64,000 nt of DNA from Myxococcales bacterium (lineage in GTDB: Bacteria; Myxococcota_A; Polyangia; Haliangiales; Haliangiaceae): assembly GCA_947483555.1 (NCBI GenBank), contig CANKMW010000019.1, forward strand, positions 38,052 through 102,051, given 5' to 3'. The notes beneath the pieces were generated by a model. It made no database searches. It was not told where the DNA came from and saw only the letters and a list, made by a program, of their open reading frames with translations. The position numbers were made by a program, and so were the translations under genes. Below, piece after piece: positions 1-8,402 of this stretch (positions are counted from its first letter, which is position 1; every line of letters begins with the position of its first letter).

Positions 1-1008
1 GGGTTCTGGCTGCAGCTCGAGATGTGGGGCCCGCAGGTCGGCTTCGACTACCAGGTGCGCACCATCCAGGAGCCCGATCCGCGCCAGCCCAAGGCGCAGG
101 TGCCGTTCACGATCTGGACCTGGGAAGGCACCCAGCCGCGACCCAACGTACCGCGGCCCAACGGCTCGGTCGTGACCGCGATCCATCAGCTGGCCAGCGA
201 GCCGTTCAACCTCGACACCTGGACCCCGATCGCGGAACGCACCGCCAAGCAACTCGGCACCGGCGCGGTCCGCGACCTGCTGGCCACGATGGTGTACCCG
301 CCGCGACCGCCGGGCTCGAACTGGAAGGTGCTGCCGTGGGTGCAGCGGGCACAGATCGCGTCGGCGCTGGTGATCGCCCACCTCGACAGCGGCTGGAACG
401 GCAGCACGCGCCAGCAGGCGCTGTACTCGCTGCTCTACGGCCCGACCGACTGGAGCACCGGCGCCGCGATGGTCGCGCTGGGCGTGATCGCCCGCAAGGA
501 TGCGGCGATCCGGCCCGAGATCGCGCAGGCGTTCGGATGGATGCAGCAGCAGATCCCCAAGGACGGATTCTGTTGCTGGGAGCTGCCGCTGGTCTCGACC
601 TGGCTGACGTTCCCCGATCTCGACGACGTGACCCGCAAGCGCCTCGAGCAGCACCGGGAGCGCATCTTCGACAACCAGGTCGGCGTGTCGACCGTGCACC
701 TGTGCACCATCGACGCCAAGAAGTTCGATCAAGGCGAGGAGATGGCGAAGGCGCAGGTCGCGCAGCAGCAGATCGCCGCCGGCGGTGGCGGCGACCCCGA
801 TCCGGTCGTGTTCCCCGGCCAGCGGGTGGCGCGGCTGTCCGACTACGTTGGCCTCATGAAGGGCATGCAGGCCGGCAACATGATGGGCGCCCTGGCCCAG
901 TACGGTCTCGACATGATGGGCTACGCCGCGGTGGCGACGGCGTGGGGCCAGAAGATGGCCGCCGACCCGACGCTCAACGCCAAGTTCGCCGCCATGATGG
1001 CGCGCTGA
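1..1008 (+). CDS. Hypothetical protein, 5' end outside the window
   Basis: The reading frame is open from base 1 (GFWLQLE precedes the first Met at 22), so the true start probably lies upstream and at least 335 residues are visible. The protein is soluble-looking, Trp/Pro-rich in the first third, with a helical middle (about residues 90-200) and a Gln/Met-rich C-terminus ending in AAMMAR. I see no catalytic motif, membrane segment or signal peptide, and do not recognise the family. The stop at 1006-1008 is followed at once by a repeat tract. Coding status rests on length and frame dominance; function unknown. Confidence 0.6.
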   Translation, partial: GFWLQLEMWGPQVGFDYQVRTIQEPDPRQPKAQVPFTIWTWEGTQPRPNVPRPNGSVVTAIHQLASEPFNLDTWTPIAERTAKQLGTGAVRDLLATMVYPPRPPGSNWKVLPWVQRAQIASALVIAHLDSGWNGSTRQQALYSLLYGPTDWSTGAAMVALGVIARKDAAIRPEIAQAFGWMQQQIPKDGFCCWELPLVSTWLTFPDLDDVTRKRLEQHRERIFDNQVGVSTVHLCTIDAKKFDQGEEMAKAQVAQQQIAAGGGGDPDPVVFPGQRVARLSDYVGLMKGMQAGNMMGALAQYGLDMMGYAAVATAWGQKMAADPTLNAKFAAMMAR

Positions 1009-1009
1009 C

Positions 1010-1219
1010 CCGGTCACCCGGAGCGAGGGCTGGAAGCCTCACGCCCCGGTCACCCCACGCCCCGGTCACCCTACGCCCCGGTCACCCTACGCCCCGGTCA
1101 CCCACGCCCCGGTCACCCTGAGCGAGGCGCGAAGCCCCACGCCCCGGTCACCCTGAGCGAGGCGCGAAGCCCCACGCCCCGGTTACCCTGAGCGAGGCGC
1201 GAAGCGCCGAGTCGAAGGG
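1010..1219. repeat. Amplified intergenic tandem repeat tract with REP fragments
   Basis: This stretch holds about eight copies of a CGCCCCGGTCACCC unit. The later copies are extended by GAGCGAGGCGCGAAGC, which is one arm of the 36-bp REP palindrome seen elsewhere in the window. The copies are nearly identical, so the expansion looks recent. The tract fills most of the gap of about 300 bp before the next gene, and I see no ORF or RNA gene in it. Confidence 0.85.
1186..1219. repeat. REP-like palindrome, copy 1
   Basis: A CCCTGAGCGAGG arm and a CCGAGTCGAAGGG arm flank a GGCGC-GAA-GCGCC hairpin. The outer arms match the copies at 22999-23034 and 58604-58639; the central stem is shorter here. It ends the tandem tract and is the only full-length REP in it. 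Confidence 0.8.
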
Positions 1220-1309
1220 TGTGGCCACTCGAGTAGCCACGAAACCGTGGTTCGGAACCCGGCTCACCGTCGAAGAACCGGCGCGAGCCCGGGCCGCGGC
1301 GTGTTACCG

Positions 1310-2272
1310 ATGATCATGCGGTTCCCTTCCTCTCCTCGCTTGCTCCTGACGCTGGTCCTCGCCGCCGGCGCCCTCATCGCCTGCGCCGCCGAGCCCGACG
1401 GCTCCGACGACCCACTACCGCCGCCCGCCGAGGGCACCGGCTTCCAGATCGCGATGACCACCACCGTGCCGGCTGGTGAAGAGGCCTGGTTGTGCAAGGT
1501 GTCGCGCCTGCCGACCTCCGAGTACACGGCCGCCAACCACGTTCGCTCGGTGCAGAGCGAGGGCATGCACCACATGGACGTGATGGCGCTGCTGTTCGCC
1601 GGCGTCGACATCCCCGAGGGCACCCACGACTGCAACGCGCTGTACCGCGACTACCCGCAGCTCATGGAGGACGGCCTCATCATCTACGCCGCCCAGCAGC
1701 CCGATCAGGAGATCACGCTGCCGCCCGGCACCGTCGCCAGCCTGCCCGGCAACCTGCTCGTCATGCAGGAGATCCACCACGTCAACACCTCGCCCGATCC
1801 GGTCGAGGCGTACTCCAAGATCAACATCTACGAGTACGGCGAGCCGATCAGCAACGAGATCTGGGGCAGTCCGGTGCGCGACACCAACCTCGACGTGCCG
1901 CCCGGCGAGTCGATGCAGTGGACCCGCTGCGTGATGAACGAGCCGATCGACGTCCTGTTCCTGTCCAGCCACACCCACGCGCTGGCCCGCAAGGTCGAGG
2001 TCCGACTGTTCGACGGTGCCGGCATCGGCGAGCTGATCTACGAGAACCGCGACTGGGCGACGCCGGCCTTGAAGAACTTCACGACCCCGCTCCACGTCGC
2101 CGCCGGCCAGGGCTTCGAGTTCCAGTGCCACTACCGCAACGCCGGCACCGAGACCGTGCACTGGGGCTTCGCCGCCGCCGACGAGATGTGCCAGATCGCG
2201 CTGGTCTACACGCCGGGCATCGCGTCGCGGCGGTGCGAGACCGTGGCGACCTCGGATGGCATCCTGCCCTGA
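1310..2272 (+). CDS. PHM-type copper monooxygenase-like lipoprotein
   Basis: A 320-residue predicted lipoprotein: short basic N-terminus, hydrophobic core and lipobox LIAC at about residues 21-24, so probably membrane-anchored and facing the periplasm. The rest resembles ascorbate-dependent type II copper monooxygenases (peptidylglycine alpha-hydroxylating and dopamine beta-monooxygenase fold). The expected ligands can be placed: His87-His88 (GMHHMD) and His157 (EIHHVN) for CuH; His221, His223 (SHTHA) and Met293 (DEMCQ) for CuM. Substrate unknown. ATG 1310 is preferred because it gives a normal signal peptide; Met at 1316 is an alternative and no strong ribosome binding site is visible. A second lipoprotein follows after 88 bp on the same strand. 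Confidence 0.8.
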   Translation: MIMRFPSSPRLLLTLVLAAGALIACAAEPDGSDDPLPPPAEGTGFQIAMTTTVPAGEEAWLCKVSRLPTSEYTAANHVRSVQSEGMHHMDVMALLFAGVDIPEGTHDCNALYRDYPQLMEDGLIIYAAQQPDQEITLPPGTVASLPGNLLVMQEIHHVNTSPDPVEAYSKINIYEYGEPISNEIWGSPVRDTNLDVPPGESMQWTRCVMNEPIDVLFLSSHTHALARKVEVRLFDGAGIGELIYENRDWATPALKNFTTPLHVAAGQGFEFQCHYRNAGTETVHWGFAAADEMCQIALVYTPGIASRRCETVATSDGILP

Positions 2273-2360
2273 GGTTCCAGCGTCGACCTGCGTGGTCGCG
2301 CCTGTTACGATGGCGCGCTGGTCGCGGGAGCGACCGGTCAACCCACCTCAGGAGTCACGC

Positions 2361-2900
2361 GTGAAGCTGCGACTTGCCATGATCATCGTTGTTGCCTTGA
2401 TCGCCGCCTGCGGCGAGAAGAAGGACGCCAAGGACAAGCCAGGTGGTGGCGGTGGCGCCACCGCTGGCTGCGGACCGATGTCGGTGACGATCGACGGCAA
2501 GGCGGTGGAGGGCCTGACCCACGCCTTTGCATTCACCCAGAAGGACAGCGACGGCGACGGCGACAAGTCGAACGAGCAGATCCACGTCTACAACCACGCC
2601 GGGGCCAACTGCGCGCAGATGCTGGGCACCGAGGGTCGCGAGATCGCCCCCGGCGAGATCGTGATTCGCGCCGTGGTCGGGAACACCATCACCACCCGCG
2701 GCGTCGGGATCAACTTCTATTCCCAGCTCGACATCGACGTCAAGCTGACCTCGCCGGCGCCGTCGAAGCTCGGCGACACGGTGACGATGTGCATCCCCAG
2801 GACCGAGATGACGCCAGTTGGCGATGGCATCGAGGCCGGCAAGAAGGTGGTGATCAGCGGGACGGTGACCGGCACGTGGTGCGGCGCGATGACGCTGTAG
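2361..2900 (+). CDS. Hypothetical lipoprotein
   Basis: A 179-residue protein starting at GTG 2361, with AGGAG at 2350-2354 fixing the start. The signal peptide ends in lipobox LIAAC (Cys near residue 17), followed by a Lys/Asp-rich and Gly-rich linker and a compact beta-rich domain with paired cysteines that could form disulfides. No enzymatic motif is visible and I do not recognise the family. It follows the copper monooxygenase-like lipoprotein on the same strand, so joint transcription is possible but unproven. Confidence 0.75.
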   Translation: MKLRLAMIIVVALIAACGEKKDAKDKPGGGGGATAGCGPMSVTIDGKAVEGLTHAFAFTQKDSDGDGDKSNEQIHVYNHAGANCAQMLGTEGREIAPGEIVIRAVVGNTITTRGVGINFYSQLDIDVKLTSPAPSKLGDTVTMCIPRTEMTPVGDGIEAGKKVVISGTVTGTWCGAMTL

Positions 2901-2937
2901 GCGCCGGCGGGCCCGAATTGATGTACCTACTCGGTCC

Positions 2938-3318
2938 ATGGGCCACGACCACGATGCGATCCTGGCGGCCAACGCAGGGTTCTATGTCGCGTTCCGCAAC
3001 GGCGACGCCACGGCGATGGACACCATCTGGGCGCGGCGCGCCGAGGTCGCGTGCGTGCACCCGGGTGCGACGCCGCTGCACGGGCGCGACGCGGTGATGG
3101 AGAGCTGGAACGAGATCCTCGGTGGGCCGCCGCCGATCCAGTGCGTGTTTCCACGCGTGCACCAGGTCGGCGACGCCGGGTTCGTGATCTGCGGCGAGCG
3201 CGTTCCCGGCGGCACGCTGGTCGCGACCAACGTGTTCGTGCTCGAGGACGGCGCCTGGCGGATGGTCCACCACCACGCCGGCCCCGGCGTGGCACCCGAG
3301 GCCGACGAGAGCAACTGA
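2938..3318 (+). CDS. NTF2-like / SnoaL-fold protein
   Basis: A 126-residue cytosolic protein with the look of the NTF2-like superfamily: an N-terminal helix (HDAILAANAGFYVAFRNGD), a loop of the type seen before the first strand (IWARRAEVACVHPGA), a helix built on GRDAVMESWNEIL, and a closing strand pair (VFVLEDGAWRMVHHHAG). Family members are small cone-shaped enzymes or ligand-binding domains, and the substrate cannot be read from sequence. The length is typical. The gene converges on the methyltransferase 15 bp downstream. Start ATG 2938 lacks a strong ribosome binding site. Confidence 0.7.
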   Translation: MGHDHDAILAANAGFYVAFRNGDATAMDTIWARRAEVACVHPGATPLHGRDAVMESWNEILGGPPPIQCVFPRVHQVGDAGFVICGERVPGGTLVATNVFVLEDGAWRMVHHHAGPGVAPEADESN

Positions 3319-3333
3319 CTCCGACGGTGGGTC

Positions 3334-4521
3334 TCAGCTCACGACGTCGACCACCAGCTGCTCGTACTTGAGCGCGGTCTCACGCCAGGCCGCCACCGCC
3401 ACCCGATCGCCGGGCATCACGGCGCGGGCCGCCGAGACGCCGGTGATGCGGTGCTCCCAGTGCGTGTGCGGCGTGTCGGGCGCGTTGCTGAGCACGATGC
3501 CCTCGGCGAGGTGAGCCCGGAAGTAGGTGACGATGGCGTCGAGGCGCCCGTGGCGGGTCACGCGCAGATCGCCGTGGACCGGCGCCGCACAGGCGTCCTC
3601 GCCGACCGAGGTCAGGTCGAGATCGTGGAGCGGCAGCGGCTCGGTGAGCACCTCGAACGAGGCGTCGCCGAGGTTGACGACGAACGCCCGCCCGGGCAGC
3701 GCCCGGACCGCGTCGGCGAGTGGGGTCAGCGCGTCGGCCGCCGCCGCCACGCCGGCCAGCGACTTCAGGGTCGCGGCCCGATCGCGCGCCGCGCCGCCGG
3801 TCCCGACCCCGACGCACAGGATCTCGATCCGGTGCGGCACCAGGCGCCCGCCGGGCACCAGCAGCCGCCGGCGAGCATCGCAGATCGACGGCAACATCCC
3901 CTCGGCGAGCGGATCGCTGCCCAGCAACTCGTGCACGATCACGTCGACCGGCTCGTCGAGCACGACGTCGCGGCTCGAGCGTCGTACCAGCGTGACCTCG
4001 CAGCCGGCAGCCGCGAACACCTGGACCGCCAGATCGGCCATCGCGGTCTCCTCGATGGCGAACACGCGGCGGGCACCGGCGCGCGCTGCCAGCACCGCCA
4101 GCAGCCCCGAGCCGGTGCCCAGATCGAGCACCCGCTGCCCAGGCGCCGCGATCGCCAGCGCGTCGCGGTAGGCGGCGACCCGGACCTTGTCGGCCAGCAT
4201 GGTGACGTGAAGCAGGACGTCGGAGAACAGCCCGGTGGCGGCCGGTGCGGCGGCGTCGCCGACCGGGACCACGTAGCCGCTCGTGATCAGGCCGGCGACG
4301 CTGGTCTCGAACGCGTCGCGCTCGACGCCGAAGCGGTCGGAGAGCCGGGCCAGCGCCTCGGTCGCGGTGACGCCGCCGGCAAAGGACAGCAGCGCGAGCA
4401 GCAGATCGGGGGTCAGGTTGAGCGGCGCCTGCGACATCGATCCTTGCGCCACCATCGAGCCCGTGGGGGTGACGCGAATCTCGAGCGCATGCGAGAGCGT
4501 GAAGCGTGCAGTCCAATCCAT
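3334..4521 (-). CDS. PRMT-like methyltransferase with PqqD-like N-terminal domain
   Basis: A 395-residue predicted SAM-dependent methyltransferase of the protein-arginine methyltransferase type. SAM-binding motif I is VLDLGTGSG (131-139), with an acidic ribose-binding residue at Glu157. The loop VHELLGSDPLAEGML (about 196-210) carries the two glutamates (Glu198, Glu207) spaced like the PRMT double-E loop. A beta-barrel-like C-terminal half follows. Residues about 35-90 (LTPDLLLALLSF...VAGLITSGYVVP) look like the winged-helix PqqD/RRE fold that binds leader peptides in RiPP enzymes. Start ATG at 4519-4521 lies just after a TATACA -10-like box (minus strand, 4530-4535), implying a very short or absent leader. 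Substrate unknown. Confidence 0.75.
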   Translation of the reverse strand: MDWTARFTLSHALEIRVTPTGSMVAQGSMSQAPLNLTPDLLLALLSFAGGVTATEALARLSDRFGVERDAFETSVAGLITSGYVVPVGDAAAPAATGLFSDVLLHVTMLADKVRVAAYRDALAIAAPGQRVLDLGTGSGLLAVLAARAGARRVFAIEETAMADLAVQVFAAAGCEVTLVRRSSRDVVLDEPVDVIVHELLGSDPLAEGMLPSICDARRRLLVPGGRLVPHRIEILCVGVGTGGAARDRAATLKSLAGVAAAADALTPLADAVRALPGRAFVVNLGDASFEVLTEPLPLHDLDLTSVGEDACAAPVHGDLRVTRHGRLDAIVTYFRAHLAEGIVLSNAPDTPHTHWEHRITGVSAARAVMPGDRVAVAAWRETALKYEQLVVDVVS

Positions 4522-4559
4522 GCGCCACTGTATAGAGCGAAGCGGGCCGGCCGTGACGG

Positions 4560-5384
4560 TCAGAACGCGCAGTAGTACACGCCGAGCCCGAGCGCCGCGA
4601 TCTCGCGGGCCGGACCGCGGTCGCCGATGAACAGGGTCTGAAACCCGACGCCCTCGAAACCGGAACGATCGACGACGACCAGCAACGGGCCGCCGGGACC
4701 GAACCCGAACACCGCCTCCGGGACCGGGATGCCGGGCGTCGCTCCGTCGGTGAGATCGAGCGGCTTCAGCGTGGCGCCTTCCATGAAGTAGGCCTCGACG
4801 CGTTCGTCGTGGACCGTCGCCGCGCCGACCTGGATGCGGAACTCGGCGTGCTGGTCGTCGATGCGGGTCAGGTTGATCTCGAGGTCTCCGGCGCTCCACC
4901 GCCGCTGCCCGGCGCTGTCCAGGTCCAGGCGCAGCGGTCGCGCCGCCGGCGTCCAGCCAGCCGGAACCGGCCTCGGCAACACCCACACCAGCCCGGCGGG
5001 CACCGCCGCACCGTCGAGCGGCACCATGTCGGTGTGGTTGTCCTCGCAGCCGTAGGCGATCGACCGCGGCTCACCGGCGGTGAGCTCGACCGCCGGCTCG
5101 CCGCCCGCCGGCAACGCGATGTAGGTCTGGCCCGGAACCAGCGGCGCCGGCGCCGGCACCACCGCCGCCGCATCGGTCGTGATCGCGGTCCAGTACGGCC
5201 CGTCGTCGCGGCGCGCCGCCGCCGCCGGCAACGCCAGCACCCCCAGCGGCCCCGAGGTGTCGACGACGACGCCCGACCTCGCGGTCGGTTCGCTGGCCAC
5301 GTTGGCCACCACCGGCGCCGGCGCCGGCGCCGGGCCGCATGACGACCAGAAGATCATGGCGAGCAGGGAGATCGGACGCGGCAT
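4560..5384 (-). CDS. Hypothetical lipoprotein
   Basis: A 274-residue predicted lipoprotein; the signal peptide MPRPISLLAMIFWSSC ends in a lipobox-like WSSC and is followed by an Ala/Pro linker. The rest is beta-rich with no recognised catalytic motif, ending ALGLGVYYCAF. ATG 5382-5384 is chosen because it opens the signal peptide. The gene is divergent from the M28 peptidase (74-bp gap) and upstream, on the same strand, of the PRMT-like gene. Family not recognised. Confidence 0.7.
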   Translation of the reverse strand: MPRPISLLAMIFWSSCGPAPAPAPVVANVASEPTARSGVVVDTSGPLGVLALPAAAARRDDGPYWTAITTDAAAVVPAPAPLVPGQTYIALPAGGEPAVELTAGEPRSIAYGCEDNHTDMVPLDGAAVPAGLVWVLPRPVPAGWTPAARPLRLDLDSAGQRRWSAGDLEINLTRIDDQHAEFRIQVGAATVHDERVEAYFMEGATLKPLDLTDGATPGIPVPEAVFGFGPGGPLLVVVDRSGFEGVGFQTLFIGDRGPAREIAALGLGVYYCAF

Positions 5385-5458
5385 CGACCTCGAGCGTAGC
5401 GCGCTCCCACCGAACCCGGGCCTCGACCGGGTCCTGCACCCGGCGTATGGTCCCGCCA

Positions 5459-6430
5459 ATGCGCAGGCTCGGACGTCACGCTCTCGCCGTCGTGGGTCTG
5501 TCGCTCGCCATGGTCGAGGCCGGGTGCGGTGGCGGCGGCGACGATGACGCGATCGTCGATGACGCGGCGCTCGGGATCGACGCCGACGTCGATGCGCCCA
5601 CCGATGCCGCCGACACCGTCACCTGCGCCACGCCCGACACCTGCGAGTGGCTCGAGGACTACCTGCGCGAGCAGGTCGGCAAGCTGACCGGGCAACGACC
5701 GGCGGCCCCCGGGGTGACGATCATGCGGCGCGCGTCGTCGACCGAGCGCACCGTCGCCCGCACCTACCTGGTCGACGAGTTGACCCGGCTCGGTCTGGCG
5801 CCGACCATCCACGACTACGGCAGCGGCAAGAACGTGGTCGTGCACCTGGCGTCGACCACCGGCGGCACCCTGCCGCGCATCGTGATCGGCGGCCACTTCG
5901 ATGGCGTGGCCGCCGGCCCGGCGGCGGCCGACAACGGCACCGGCGCCGCGATCGTGGTGGCCACCGCACGCTACCTCGGCACCCGCACCCGGCGCGATCG
6001 CGCGATCGATCTGGTGCTGTTCGATCAGGAGGAGGCGGGGCTGATCGGCAGCACGGCGTACGCGCTCAAGCTGCGCGGCGACGCCACGGCGGTCGACAGC
6101 GTCCACAACTTCGACATGATCAGCTTCGACGGCGACGGCGATCAGGCGATCGAGCTGTGGTCGCCGGACGCCGGACTCGAGGCGTTCTACCGATCCCACG
6201 CCCAGCCGCGCGGCATCCCGGTCGGCTCGGTCACCTTCGCGTCGAGCGACCACCAGCCGTTCGTCGACCGCGGCTTCGCGACCGTCGGCGTGTGCGAGGA
6301 GTTCGTGGGCGGCGACGCCACCCCGCACTATCACCGGGTGACCGACACCTACGACAAGATCGACTTCGTCTACACGACCCGGGTCACGCGATTGCTGCTC
6401 GCGATCCTCGAGGATCGCAGCATCGACTGA
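5459..6430 (+). CDS. M28-family zinc peptidase, lipoprotein
   Basis: A 323-residue predicted exported aminopeptidase-like enzyme. The signal peptide ends in EAGC and is followed by an Asp-rich linker. The M28 dizinc site can be placed: His146 (GGHFDG), bridging Asp158 (ADNGTG), catalytic and ligand Glu191-Glu192 (DQEEAG), Asp219 (FDMIS) and a His in HYHR (290 or 292). It most likely removes N-terminal residues from peptides in the periplasm or outside. ATG 5459 is preferred; ATG 5447 in frame is possible. Its stop codon abuts the stop of the convergent hydrolase gene with no base between. Confidence 0.88.
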   Translation: MRRLGRHALAVVGLSLAMVEAGCGGGGDDDAIVDDAALGIDADVDAPTDAADTVTCATPDTCEWLEDYLREQVGKLTGQRPAAPGVTIMRRASSTERTVARTYLVDELTRLGLAPTIHDYGSGKNVVVHLASTTGGTLPRIVIGGHFDGVAAGPAAADNGTGAAIVVATARYLGTRTRRDRAIDLVLFDQEEAGLIGSTAYALKLRGDATAVDSVHNFDMISFDGDGDQAIELWSPDAGLEAFYRSHAQPRGIPVGSVTFASSDHQPFVDRGFATVGVCEEFVGGDATPHYHRVTDTYDKIDFVYTTRVTRLLLAILEDRSID

Positions 6431-7288
6431 TCAGAGCACGGCGGGCTTGCCGATCTCGAGGCTGAGGATCTTGGCCGCGGCACCCTTCTTCCTCATGGCG
6501 GCGCGGAGCTGGACCACGGTACCGGACAGCACCGGGAAGGTGCCGTAGTGCATCGGCACCACGTGGCGCGGCTTGACCAGGCGCACCGCCTCGGCGGCGC
6601 CCGCCGGGCCCATCGTGAAGTGACCACCGATGCAGGCCAGCATGTGGGTCACCTTGAAGTCCTTGCCGACGTACGCCATGTCGCCGAACACGTCGGTGTC
6701 ACCGGTGTGATAGAGGACCGGCCCCGCCGTCACGGCGATGACGAAGCCGCCGGGCGCGCCGCCGTCCTTCACCGAGGTGTCGTCCTTCGACACCGTCGAG
6801 CTGTGCACGGCGGGCACGAAGCGGATCGTGACCTCGCCATCGAGCAGCGTCAGGTCACCGCCGAAGTTCCCCTGGGTGTCGAACCCCAGCTGGTCCTTGG
6901 GGAAGCCGAGCTCGGCGACCATGCTGCGGCCGAGATCGAAGGTGGTGACCAGCCTGGCCTTGGTCTTCTTGGCGATCGCGACCGCATCGCCGACGTGATC
7001 GGAATGGCCGTGGGTGACCAGGATGAGGTCGGCCGCGGCCAGCCTGGCGAGGTCGTCCTTGCCGGTCGGGTTGCTGGGGTTGGTGATCCACGGATCGACC
7101 AGGATCACCTTGCCGGCCGGGGTATCGATGCGGAACGCGGCGTGCCCGTACCAGGTGAGCCGCGTCTTCGCCGGTGTCAGCGGCACGATCTCCGCCGGCT
7201 TGCCGGCTGCAGGCGCGGCCGGCTGGGCGTCGATCGTGGACGGGAGCAGGACCAGCGCGGCGACGGCGAGCAGGTGCAGGTGCCTCAT
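6431..7288 (-). CDS. Exported UlaG-like metal-dependent hydrolase
   Basis: A 285-residue metallo-beta-lactamase-fold protein of the UPF0173/UlaG-like group. Residues 1-21 form a cleavable signal peptide (ending STIDA-QP). The metal motif is THGHSDH (His93, His95, Asp97, His98), followed by histidines in AVHSS, HTGDTD and MHYGTF. Cytosolic relatives hydrolyse lactones or phosphoester-type substrates; the leader here argues for periplasmic action, substrate unknown. ATG 7286-7288 is chosen, with ATG 7295-7297 as an alternative. The HEAT-repeat gene ends 10 bp upstream on the same strand, so the two are probably one transcript. Confidence 0.85.
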   Translation of the reverse strand: MRHLHLLAVAALVLLPSTIDAQPAAPAAGKPAEIVPLTPAKTRLTWYGHAAFRIDTPAGKVILVDPWITNPSNPTGKDDLARLAAADLILVTHGHSDHVGDAVAIAKKTKARLVTTFDLGRSMVAELGFPKDQLGFDTQGNFGGDLTLLDGEVTIRFVPAVHSSTVSKDDTSVKDGGAPGGFVIAVTAGPVLYHTGDTDVFGDMAYVGKDFKVTHMLACIGGHFTMGPAGAAEAVRLVKPRHVVPMHYGTFPVLSGTVVQLRAAMRKKGAAAKILSLEIGKPAVL

Positions 7289-7298
7289 GGCGCGCATC

Positions 7299-8261
7299 CT
7301 ACGCCAGCGCGGCGGCGACGTCGGCCCGCACCGCGGCGTCCCGATGCGCCGCCGCCGCCGCGCGCAACCGCGCCACCTGCCGTGGATCGTCCTTGAAGGT
7401 GGCCAGCGCACGGGCGGCAGCGATGGCCTCGATGCGCGCGGCCGTGGCGACCAGCCCGAGCAGGAACGTGGTCGCCGGGTCATCGCGCAACAGCGCCAGC
7501 GCCAGGTAGCCGACCCGGCGCCGGACGTCGGCCGGCGCCCGATCGCACCACCCGATCAGCAACGGCGTGGCGGCGGCAAGTCGGCTCTCGCCCAGCGCCA
7601 GCGCCGCGACCTCGGCCGGCTCGCCGTCGCCGGCCAGGAAGCCGGCCACGAACGGCAGCGAGACCTTCGGCGCCAGCGCGAGCAGCGAACCGAGGCAGGC
7701 GCCGATCACGGCTGGCTCGTCGTCGCCGCTGCGGGCCTTGAAGCGAAGCAGCGCCGTGGCATCGGGGCGGGCGCTATCGCCCAGCGCCTGGGCCGCGGCG
7801 GTCCGCGCGATGCGCTGCGGATCGGCCAGCAGCTCGGCGAGGACGTCGAGCGCGTCAGCGCGGCCGGCGTGGGCGTAGGCCAGGCCGCACACGCCCCGCA
7901 GCTCGGCGGCGGTGTCGTCGTGACCGCCCCACACCGGCTCGGCTTGCACGCACGTCACGCCGCGCACGAAGACCTCGTCCTGCCAGCGATCGAGCTGGTG
8001 CAACGCCCGGGCGATGGCGATCTTGCCCCGACAGCCGGGATCGCGCTCGACGCCGCGCTCGAGGAGGCGTGCGAACGCCGGTGCCAGCTCGTCGTACAGC
8101 GGCGCGAGCTCGCGGGTCGCGACCAGCCTCGCCGCCGCCGCCACCAGGATGCCGATCTTGCTCCGGAGCGCGTCGCGGACCGCGGCCACATCGAGCGACT
8201 CGGCGCCGTGCTCGACGGCGGCGAGCCAGGCCAGGCGATCCTCGAGCTTGCGGGCGGTCAT
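7299..8261 (-). CDS. HEAT-repeat protein
   Basis: A 320-residue all-helical protein with repeated helical hairpins of HEAT/PBS-lyase-repeat type, for example LLADPQRIARTAAAQALGDS and FLAGDGEPAEVAALALGES. No signal peptide, membrane segment or catalytic motif, so it is probably a cytosolic scaffold or regulator of protein contacts. ATG 8259-8261 is the first plausible start; the reading frame runs further upstream but looks non-coding. It leads a two-gene unit with the UlaG-like hydrolase and is divergent from the M23 peptidase gene across a 141-bp gap. Confidence 0.75.
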   Translation of the reverse strand: MTARKLEDRLAWLAAVEHGAESLDVAAVRDALRSKIGILVAAAARLVATRELAPLYDELAPAFARLLERGVERDPGCRGKIAIARALHQLDRWQDEVFVRGVTCVQAEPVWGGHDDTAAELRGVCGLAYAHAGRADALDVLAELLADPQRIARTAAAQALGDSARPDATALLRFKARSGDDEPAVIGACLGSLLALAPKVSLPFVAGFLAGDGEPAEVAALALGESRLAAATPLLIGWCDRAPADVRRRVGYLALALLRDDPATTFLLGLVATAARIEAIAAARALATFKDDPRQVARLRAAAAAHRDAAVRADVAAALA

Positions 8262-8402
8262 GGCAGATCCCGGCGCATCGCCAGCATCATCGCACCCTGG
8301 CCCGCAAACGAGCCAACCAGCGACGAGGTGCGACCTCGCGGCACAGTTGGAATCGTGGTCGCGTGCCCGTTGCATGCGGGGCCGGATTGGTAGCATCGAG
8401 CC

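Noticed and set aside
1010..1219. CRISPR array
   Set aside because: The units are directly adjacent or nearly so, without unique spacers of constant length; they contain REP arms. It is an amplified repeat tract.
4522..4986. N-terminal extension of the PRMT-like protein
   Set aside because: The upstream frame is Arg/Pro-rich and overlaps the neighbouring lipoprotein gene's true frame. ATG 4521 gives a compact domain start.
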